Positions 57,959-64,000 of a DNA stretch of 64,000 nt are shown one piece after another. Source of the stretch: an uncultured Lachnospiraceae bacterium (GTDB lineage: Bacteria > Bacillota > Clostridia > Lachnospirales > Lachnospiraceae); NCBI GenBank assembly GCA_947626915.1, contig CANQUA010000001.1, forward strand, positions 1 to 64,000. Direction: 5' to 3'. Position 1 is the stretch's first letter. Every line of letters starts with the position of its first letter. Under the pieces are notes generated by a model. It searched no databases and had not been told where the DNA came from. It worked only from the letters and a program-made list of their open reading frames with translations. The position numbers and the translations under genes are program-made.

Positions 57959-57988
57959 TTTATACCATTTTACGAGGGGGAGAGTCAA
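57959..57988 (-). promoter_or_regulatory. Promoter of prs
   Basis: On the minus strand TTGACT (plus 57983-57988) and TATAAA (plus 57959-57964) are 18 bp apart. Confidence 0.7.
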
Positions 57989-58059
57989 TAGAAAATGGAA
58001 AGTTCTCCAAAAAGTGCACGGGCGGCGCCTGGCTGTTTAAGTCTTCCGGAAGAAATCCC

Positions 58060-58088
58060 TTGCGCGGACGGAGGGTTTTGAGTATACT
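58060..58088 (+). promoter_or_regulatory. Promoter of the radical SAM gene
   Basis: TTGCGC (58060-58065) and TATACT (58083-58088) are 17 bp apart; transcription would give a leader of about 130 nt. Confidence 0.6.
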
Positions 58089-58225
58089 GGAAGCAGGACG
58101 GGAAACGGCCGGACGAACGCGGTGAAAGAACGGCCCAAAGAAGCGGGAACGGCCGTTTTTGCCGCAGGGCGGACGGGCAAAGCGGCGTTTGAGCCGGCGG
58201 AGCATGACAGATGAAGGAAGAGCTT

Positions 58226-59590
58226 ATGAAAAAACAGGGACATATCATACGGACTGTGGATCCGGGGTCGATCGCGGACGAGCTGGGGCTGGAGCCGGGC
58301 GACCGTCTGCTTTCCATCGACGGACACGATCCGGAGGATATATTTGATTACAAATATTATCTGGAGAATGAATCCGTGACCGTGGAGATCCTGCGGGCGG
58401 ACGGCGAGGAATGGGAACTTGACATTGAGAATGACTATCAGGATCTGGGACTGACGTTTGAGAACGGCCTGATGAGCGAGTACCGTTCCTGCACGAATCA
58501 GTGTATTTTCTGCTTCATCGACCAGATGCCGCCGGGGATGCGGGAAACGCTGTATTTTAAGGACGACGACTCCCGGCTGTCGTTTCTGCAGGGAAATTAC
58601 GTCACGCTGACCAATATGAAAAAGAAGGACATTGACCGGATCATCCGGTTCAAGCTGTCGCCGATCAATATTTCCGTTCATACGACGAACCCGGAGCTGC
58701 GCTGCCGGATGCTGCATAACCGGTTCGCGGGGAAGGCCCTGGCAAATATCGACCGCCTCTATAAGGCCGGCACGCCGATGAACGGGCAGATCGTGCTCTG
58801 CAAGGGGATCAACGACGGCGGCGAGCTGGAGAGGACGATCCGGGACCTGAGCCGGTATATTCCCTGTATGGAGAGCGTTTCCGTGGTGCCGGTGGGGCTG
58901 ACGAAATACCGGGAGGGGCTGTATCCGCTGGAACCGTTTACGCCGGAGGACGCGGCGCGGGTCATCGATCAGATCGAGGCCTGGCAGCGGAAGCTTTATG
59001 CGGAGCACGGGACTCATTTTGTCCACGCCAGCGACGAGTTTTATATCCTGGCCGGCCGTCCCATGCCGGAGGAGGAACGCTACGACGGCTATATCCAGCT
59101 GGAAAACGGGGTCGGCATGGTGCGGCTGATGACGGAGGAGGTAAACGCGGCACTTTTGGAGCTGGCAGGCGATCAGGAGGCGGAAGAGCTTTCCGCTGCG
59201 ACCGGTCTTTTGGCAGGCCGCTACCTGGAGGGCTTCCTGGCGCAGATCCGGGAGAAGTTTCCCAACCGGGTCGTTCACCTCTATCCGATCGTCAACGAAT
59301 TTTTCGGGGAGCAGATCACGGTGTCAGGCCTGATCACAGGCGGGGATCTGATCCGGCAGCTGAAGGGAAAACCGCTGGGGAGCCGTCTGCTTCTGCCGGT
59401 CAATATGTTCCGCAGCGGCGAGAATGTGTTCCTGGATGATGTGACGAAGGAAGACGTGGAAAATGCTTTACAAGTTCCGGTGAATATTGTAAAATCAAGC
59501 GGACAGGATTTTGTGAACGCGGTGCTGTATCCTCAGAAGGACGGGGAGGCCGCGGTCCATGGTGGATACGAACTGCCGGACGGGGTCTGA
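58226..59590 (+). CDS. Radical SAM protein with PDZ-like N-terminus (DUF512)
   Basis: A 454-residue protein of the TIGR03279-type family. A PDZ-like domain (about 5-65) with GSIADELGLEPGDRLLSIDG precedes the radical SAM core, whose cluster motif C-x3-C-x2-C is CTNQCIFC at about residue 92. The C-terminal DUF512 domain (about 280-454) contains NEFFGEQITVSGLITGGDL. The function is unknown; it is conserved next to der in Firmicutes, which suggests a link with ribosome or tRNA maturation. I prefer ATG 58226 (AAGGAAGAG upstream) to ATG 58211. Confidence 0.9.
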   Translation: MKKQGHIIRTVDPGSIADELGLEPGDRLLSIDGHDPEDIFDYKYYLENESVTVEILRADGEEWELDIENDYQDLGLTFENGLMSEYRSCTNQCIFCFIDQMPPGMRETLYFKDDDSRLSFLQGNYVTLTNMKKKDIDRIIRFKLSPINISVHTTNPELRCRMLHNRFAGKALANIDRLYKAGTPMNGQIVLCKGINDGGELERTIRDLSRYIPCMESVSVVPVGLTKYREGLYPLEPFTPEDAARVIDQIEAWQRKLYAEHGTHFVHASDEFYILAGRPMPEEERYDGYIQLENGVGMVRLMTEEVNAALLELAGDQEAEELSAATGLLAGRYLEGFLAQIREKFPNRVVHLYPIVNEFFGEQITVSGLITGGDLIRQLKGKPLGSRLLLPVNMFRSGENVFLDDVTKEDVENALQVPVNIVKSSGQDFVNAVLYPQKDGEAAVHGGYELPDGV

Positions 59591-59674
59591 CGGCGGCCGG
59601 ACGCGGGAAGCGGGACACGCAGCCGTGACAGCGGCATGTTCCGCCAGGGAAGGATATAGGAGAGAGAAGAGAAT

Positions 59675-61003
59675 ATGAGCAAACCCATTGTGGCCATTGT
59701 GGGCCGCCCCAACGTAGGCAAGTCCACGCTGTTTAACGTCCTGGCCAGGGAGAACATTTCCATCGTCAAGGATACGCCGGGAGTGACCCGGGACCGGATC
59801 TACGCGGACTGTACGTGGCTGGACCGAAATTATACGCTGATCGACACGGGTGGCATTGAACCGGAGAGCAGGGATGTGATCCTTTCCCAGATGCGGGAGC
59901 AGGCGGAGATCGCGATCGCTTCCGCGGATGTGATCCTTTTTATGGTGGACGTGCGCCAGGGCCTGCAGGACGCGGACGCCAAGGTGGCGGATATCCTGCG
60001 GAAATCGAAGAAGCCGGTGGTTCTCTGCGTCAATAAGGTGGATAATTTCCAGAAGCTGGGCAACGACGTTTACGAGTTTTATAATCTGGGGATCGGCGAT
60101 CCGATTCCGGTTTCCTCATCCTCCATGCTGGGGCTGGGCGAGCTGCTGGACGAGGTGATCCGCCATTTTCCGGACGGCACGGACCAGGCGGAGGACGACG
60201 ACAGGCCGAGGATCGCGATCATCGGCAAGCCCAATGTGGGCAAGTCCTCGCTGATCAATAAGCTGGTCGGGGAGAACCGGATGATCGTTTCGGATATCGC
60301 GGGAACCACCCGGGACGCGGTGGACACGTCGGTGGTCCGTCACGGAACGGAATACGTGCTGATCGATACGGCCGGCCTGCGGCGGAAAAGCAGGATCAAG
60401 GAGGAGCTGGAGCGCTACAGCATCATCCGCGCGGTGTCTGCGGTGGAGCGGTCGGACGTGGTGGTGCTGGTGATCGACGCGAAGGAAGGCGTTACCGAAC
60501 AGGACGCCAAGATCGCGGGGATCGCCCATGAGCGGGGCAAGGGCGTGATCGTGGCGGTGAACAAATGGGACGCCATCGAGAAAAACGACAAGACCATCTA
60601 TGAGTTTACGGACCGGATCCGGGATACGCTGTCGTTCATGCCGTACGCGGAGCTGGTGTTTATCTCGGCGCTGACGGGACAGCGGCTGGATAAGCTGTTC
60701 GACGTCATCGACCTGGTGCGTCAGAGCCAGAATCTGCGGATCGCTACCGGCGTGCTGAACGAGATCATTACCGAGGCCGCGGCCATGAAGCAGCCGCCCT
60801 CGGACAAAGGGAAGAGGCTGAAGATCTTTTATGCCACGCAGGTGGCGGTGAAGCCGCCGGCGTTCGTGATCTTCGTCAACGATAAAGAACTGTTTCATTT
60901 TTCGTATCTGCGGTACCTGGAGAACCAGATCCGCGAGGCCTTTGGTTTCAAGGGAACGCCGCTGAAATTCATGATACGGGAGAGAGACGGAAAGGAAGGA
61001 TAG
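59675..61003 (+). CDS. der: Ribosome biogenesis GTPase Der
   Basis: A 442-residue essential GTPase with two tandem G domains. P-loops are GRPNVGKST and [10 protein letters not shown]3 motifs DTGG and DTAG, G4 motifs NKVD and NKWD. A C-terminal KH-like domain (about 350-440) binds rRNA. Der promotes 50S assembly. GGAGAGAGAAGAG precedes the ATG. The plsY gene starts 3 bp after its stop codon, and gpsA follows, giving the conserved order der-plsY-gpsA. Confidence 0.97.
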   Translation: MSKPIVAIVGRPNVGKSTLFNVLARENISIVKDTPGVTRDRIYADCTWLDRNYTLIDTGGIEPESRDVILSQMREQAEIAIASADVILFMVDVRQGLQDADAKVADILRKSKKPVVLCVNKVDNFQKLGNDVYEFYNLGIGDPIPVSSSSMLGLGELLDEVIRHFPDGTDQAEDDDRPRIAIIGKPNVGKSSLINKLVGENRMIVSDIAGTTRDAVDTSVVRHGTEYVLIDTAGLRRKSRIKEELERYSIIRAVSAVERSDVVVLVIDAKEGVTEQDAKIAGIAHERGKGVIVAVNKWDAIEKNDKTIYEFTDRIRDTLSFMPYAELVFISALTGQRLDKLFDVIDLVRQSQNLRIATGVLNEIITEAAAMKQPPSDKGKRLKIFYATQVAVKPPAFVIFVNDKELFHFSYLRYLENQIREAFGFKGTPLKFMIRERDGKEG

Positions 61004-61006
61004 CGT

Positions 61007-61645
61007 ATGGAAAGGATCATCTGTCTGGCGGCAGGCTACCTCTGCGGCCTCATACAGACCGGCTATTTCTACACGAAAGCCCACAATGTGGATATCCGCA
61101 GCGTGGGGAGCGGCAATTCGGGGAGCACGAACGTAATGCGGACCATGGGGGCGAGGGCCGGCCTGATCGTGTTTCTGGGGGATGCGTTCAAGACGCTGAT
61201 CCCCTGCCTGATCGTGCGCGCCATTTTCCGGGAGCGGATGCCGGAGCTGGTGAATCTCCTGGTGCTCTACACGGCCTTCGGGACGATCCTGGGGCACAAT
61301 TATCCGTTCTATCTGCAGTTTAAGGGCGGGAAGGGCATCGCTTCCACGGCCGGGCTTCTGGCGGCCATGGACTGGCGGGTGATGCTTCTCTGCCTGATCG
61401 CGTTTATCGTGGTGGTGGCCGCAACCAGATTCGTGTCGCTGGGTTCCCTGGTGGTCGTGAGCATTTTCCTGGTCTGCATGATCGTTTTCGGCGGCCACGG
61501 AGATTACGGGCTGGGGCCGCAGTACCTGACGGAGTTTTATCTGCTGTCCGGGGCGGTGACGGCGATGGCGTTCTGGAGGCACCGGACCAATATCGGCCGG
61601 CTGCTGCGCGGAACGGAGAACAAGCTCAGCCTGAATAAAAAATAG
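61007..61645 (+). CDS. plsY: Glycerol-3-phosphate acyltransferase PlsY
   Basis: A 212-residue integral membrane enzyme using acyl-phosphate to acylate glycerol 3-phosphate, the first step of phospholipid synthesis. It has several membrane segments and the conserved motifs GSGNSGSTNVMRTMG, GHNYPFYLQFKGGKGIAST and a third near the C-terminus. The ATG lies 3 bp after der, with GGAAGGATAGCG upstream. A possible long stem with T run (61650-61720) precedes gpsA, which may set the ratio between the two. Confidence 0.95.
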   Translation: MERIICLAAGYLCGLIQTGYFYTKAHNVDIRSVGSGNSGSTNVMRTMGARAGLIVFLGDAFKTLIPCLIVRAIFRERMPELVNLLVLYTAFGTILGHNYPFYLQFKGGKGIASTAGLLAAMDWRVMLLCLIAFIVVVAATRFVSLGSLVVVSIFLVCMIVFGGHGDYGLGPQYLTEFYLLSGAVTAMAFWRHRTNIGRLLRGTENKLSLNKK

Positions 61646-61802
61646 AGATAAAGCGGCAGGCATTTCCGGGGACAAGGCGGTTCGCCGCGCTGGCCGGGGT
61701 GCGGATTGCCGTTTTATTTTTAAGGAAGGAACGCTTCGCAATTTCTATGATTTAAAATGCGGGAGGCCCGCGCAAGACCATGGGTGAAGGGAGAATACGG
61801 AT

Positions 61803-62816
61803 ATGGCGAGAATCGGAATCATCGGAGCCGGGAGCTGGGGGGTGGCGCTGTCGCTGCTTCTCCATGAAAACGGGCATCGGATCAGCATCTGGTCCGCTCT
61901 GCCGGAGGAGATCGAGGAGCTGCAGCGGAAGCATGAGCACCGGACGCTGCCGGGCGTGATCCTGCCGGAAGATATGGAGTTTACGGCGGAGCTGGGCCGG
62001 GCCATGGCGGAAAAGGATCTGCTGGTGCTGGCGGTGCCGTCGGTTTATGTCAGGACGACGGCGGCCGCCATGAAAGCGTGGATCCGGCCGGGACAGCTGC
62101 TGGTCAACGTGGCGAAGGGGATCGAGGAGCGGACGCTTATGACTCTGTCGGAGGTCATCGAAGAGGAGCTTCCGGAGGCGGTTACAGCCGTGCTTTCCGG
62201 GCCCAGCCACGCGGAAGAGGTGAGCCGTGGGCTCCCGACCACCTGCGTGGCGGCCGCGCGGTCGAAAGGGACCGCCCAGACCGTACAGAATCTGTTTATG
62301 AGCCCGGTGTTCAGGGTCTACACGAGCCCGGATGTCCTGGGCGTGGAGCTGGGGGGCTCTCTGAAAAATGTGATCGCTCTGGCGGCCGGCATCGCCGACG
62401 GTCTGGGCTATGGGGATAACACGAAAGCGGCCCTGATCACCCGCGGCATCCACGAGATCGCCCGTCTGGGCATGGCGATGGGCGGCCGCTTCGAGACGTT
62501 CAGCGGCCTGTCCGGGATCGGCGACCTGATCGTCACCTGCGCCAGTATGCACAGCCGCAACCGCCGGGCCGGCATCCTGATCGGTAAAGGCTATACCATG
62601 GAGGCGGCCATGGCGGAGGTGAACATGGTGGTGGAGGGCGTCTATTCCGCGAAAGCGGCTTTAAAGCTGGCGCAGAAATATGAGATCCCGATGCCGATCA
62701 TCGAGCAGGTCAACCATGTTCTGTTCGACGGGGAGCCCGCATCCGAGGCGGTGAAAGAGCTGATGATGCGGGACAAAGTTTCGGAAGCGCCAGCGCTTTC
62801 GTGGCCGGAGGAATGA
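61803..62816 (+). CDS. gpsA: Glycerol-3-phosphate dehydrogenase [NAD(P)+]
   Basis: A 337-residue cytosolic enzyme reducing dihydroxyacetone phosphate to sn-glycerol 3-phosphate, the substrate of PlsY. The Rossmann motif is GAGSWGVALS, the second conserved region is LSGPSHAEEVSRGLPT, and the catalytic lysine is in LGGSLKNVIALAAGIADG with GYGDNTKAALITRG. Length and start fit. GGGAGAATACGGAT precedes the ATG. It ends the der-plsY-gpsA cluster and is followed by a strong terminator. Confidence 0.97.
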   Translation: MARIGIIGAGSWGVALSLLLHENGHRISIWSALPEEIEELQRKHEHRTLPGVILPEDMEFTAELGRAMAEKDLLVLAVPSVYVRTTAAAMKAWIRPGQLLVNVAKGIEERTLMTLSEVIEEELPEAVTAVLSGPSHAEEVSRGLPTTCVAAARSKGTAQTVQNLFMSPVFRVYTSPDVLGVELGGSLKNVIALAAGIADGLGYGDNTKAALITRGIHEIARLGMAMGGRFETFSGLSGIGDLIVTCASMHSRNRRAGILIGKGYTMEAAMAEVNMVVEGVYSAKAALKLAQKYEIPMPIIEQVNHVLFDGEPASEAVKELMMRDKVSEAPALSWPEE

Positions 62817-62831
62817 GAAAACGGCGGCTGG

Positions 62832-62896
62832 AAACCCATTTGATTCCATTGCGGGCAAAAACCCGAAACGTAAAAAATGGAATCAAATGGGTTTTT
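62832..62896 (+). terminator. Strong terminator after gpsA
   Basis: AAACCCATTTGATTCCATT (62832-62850) pairs perfectly over 19 bp with the segment at 62876-62894, and a T run follows. A small GCGGG/ACCCG hairpin sits in the loop. Confidence 0.92.
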
Positions 62897-63015
62897 GTTT
62901 TCATTTATTTTTAACAAAGGGCATCCCAGGCCGCCCCGGCTTCCGGCGAAAAAAATGACAAAAAATACCGTCTGCTTTTGTATAACTTAAATTTCTGTGA
63001 ATTTTTAAAAATCCA

Positions 63016-63044
63016 TTGCGCAATACGGAAAAATATGTTAGAGT
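63016..63044 (+). promoter_or_regulatory. Promoter of the alpha-mannosidase gene
   Basis: TTGCGC (63016-63021) and TAGAGT (63039-63044) are 17 bp apart in an AT-rich stretch; the match is moderate. Confidence 0.45.
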
Positions 63045-63135
63045 GGTGGCGTTGTCGGGACGTATGCGGCGTCCTGTAGGCCTATGAAAGCTTCCGGAAA
63101 ATGAGAACAGACGGCAAGCAGAAGAGGAGGAGACC

Positions 63136-64000
63136 ATGCATTTTTTAGACAAACGGGTTCAGGTGATCTGCAATGAACTCAAAAAACTGCGCGTAAAGGG
63201 CAGGATCCCGGTCATGGATTGGGAGTACAAAAAAGGTAATTTCTTCCATCCCCAGGATGCGGAGAACGACGGGACTCCCTGGGAGCATTTCGACGGGAAG
63301 ACCATGCACTGGTATGGTCCGGATCAGCATTATTGGTTTAAAACGACCTTTGTGATTCCGCAGGAGATGGACGGCAGGCGGCTCTGGATGCACGTTTCGA
63401 CCCAGATCAAGGAGTGGGACGACGGCAAGAATCCGCAGTTTTTGCTGTTCATCAACGGGGAAGTGGTTCAGGGGATCGATATGAACCACCGTATGGTGAA
63501 TATCACGGAGTGCGCGAAGGGCGGCGAGGAGCTTACGGTTGAGCTTCAGGCCTACACCGGCACGCTGCACGACGAGTTCCAGCTCCGCGTGGATTTCTTT
63601 GAGATGGACGCCCTGATCAATAAAGTATACTACGATCTGCAGGTGCCGCTGTGGGCGTTTCAGCGGATGGAAAAAGAGGACCGGAACCGCATGGAGATTG
63701 AGAACGTCCTGAACGAGACGGTCAATTTCATCGATCTGCGGACTCCCTATTCTCCGGAATTTTACCGGACCCTGCAGGAAGCCAGCGATTACATAGACAA
63801 AGCGCTCTATACGGACATGGCGGGCTACAGCGATGTGATCGCCACCTGCATCGGCCATACCCATATCGACGTGGCCTGGTGGTGGACCGTGGAGCAGACC
63901 CGGGAGAAGACCGGCCGCAGCTTCGCCACGGTGCTGAAGCTGATGGACGAATACCCCTCCTACCATTTCATGTCCAGCCAGCCGCAGCTGTACGCGTTCC
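63136..64000 (+). CDS. GH38 alpha-mannosidase, 3' end beyond the window
   Basis: The first 288 codons of a long glycosidase gene. The N-terminal beta-domain (about 50-200, with WFKTTFVIPQEMDGRRLWMH and FLLFINGEVVQG) precedes the start of the catalytic GH38 domain, marked by CIGHTHIDVAWWWTVEQTRE, where the His-x-Asp pair binds the catalytic zinc. The family removes alpha-mannose residues from N-glycans or yeast mannan fragments. No signal peptide is seen. GAAGAGGAGGAGACC precedes ATG 63136. The gene is cut by the window end, so the nucleophile Asp region and C-terminus are not visible. Confidence 0.9.
   Translation, partial: MHFLDKRVQVICNELKKLRVKGRIPVMDWEYKKGNFFHPQDAENDGTPWEHFDGKTMHWYGPDQHYWFKTTFVIPQEMDGRRLWMHVSTQIKEWDDGKNPQFLLFINGEVVQGIDMNHRMVNITECAKGGEELTVELQAYTGTLHDEFQLRVDFFEMDALINKVYYDLQVPLWAFQRMEKEDRNRMEIENVLNETVNFIDLRTPYSPEFYRTLQEASDYIDKALYTDMAGYSDVIATCIGHTHIDVAWWWTVEQTREKTGRSFATVLKLMDEYPSYHFMSSQPQLYAF

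Overview
The window reads as a chromosome segment from a spore-forming, GC-rich Clostridia species, most likely a Lachnospiraceae. Support comes from an alpha/beta-type small acid-soluble spore protein, the sporulation membrane protein YlbJ, RecU, RuvAB, ZapA, a tryptophan T-box, the cluster L28 / Asp23 / DAK2 kinase / RecG / RsmD / CoaD, and consistent AGGAGG-type ribosome binding sites. The genus cannot be fixed from sequence alone. I see no rRNA, tRNA, CRISPR array or insertion sequence.

Layout. 1-2973 is an AT-rich accessory island, clearly different in base use from the rest: an XRE regulator diverges from seven small genes (a protein with a PH-like motif, two tail-anchored membrane proteins, two small Cys-rich proteins, a DUF1232-like membrane protein and a 52-residue protein). 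3149-6915 holds a DUF2264 protein, an endonuclease/exonuclease/phosphatase-fold enzyme and pyroglutamyl peptidase. 7143-8905 is a Trp T-box controlling a TrpB2-type tryptophan synthase. 9058-11837 (minus) is pepC-thiC. 12157-14957 is a three-gene sugar cassette (TIM-barrel isomerase, Gfo/Idh oxidoreductase, SGNH esterase). 15059-26738 carries asnA, an SH3-NlpC/P60 wall hydrolase, a YprB-like nuclease, a rhodanese-TtcA fusion, ruvAB, zapA and a U32 protein. 26757-29561 is a natural fusion of a SEDS glycosyltransferase with a class B penicillin-binding protein. 29657-32855 has a Nudix hydrolase, an M32 carboxypeptidase and an Rpn-family nuclease, followed by a 34-bp tandem repeat.

33606-40193 is a carbohydrate region. 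An araC and a dhaK remnant meet head to head at a poly-G tract, which looks like a deletion joint. They are followed by dhaL, a DapA-family aldolase, a GH172 (DUF2961) protein, a second DapA-like protein that has lost its Schiff-base lysine, and an L-fucose/D-arabinose isomerase. The gene set would fit use of a D-arabinose- or fucose-containing glycan.

40354-62816 is mostly housekeeping: translation (rpmB, rsmD, RsmF-like, RsuA- and RluA-type pseudouridine synthases), recombination (recG, recU), CoA (coaD), PRPP (prs), the GTPase der, and phospholipid synthesis (plsY, gpsA). Oddities here are an RsuA-HAD fusion whose 3' end is tandemly duplicated, a promoter-to-terminator small RNA or attenuator, and a four-arm inverted repeat upstream of recU. 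The window ends inside a GH38 alpha-mannosidase gene.

Promoter calls are by eye: a -35 and a -10 hexamer, usually 17 bp apart. Terminator calls rest on inverted repeats with or without a T run. None has been tested.
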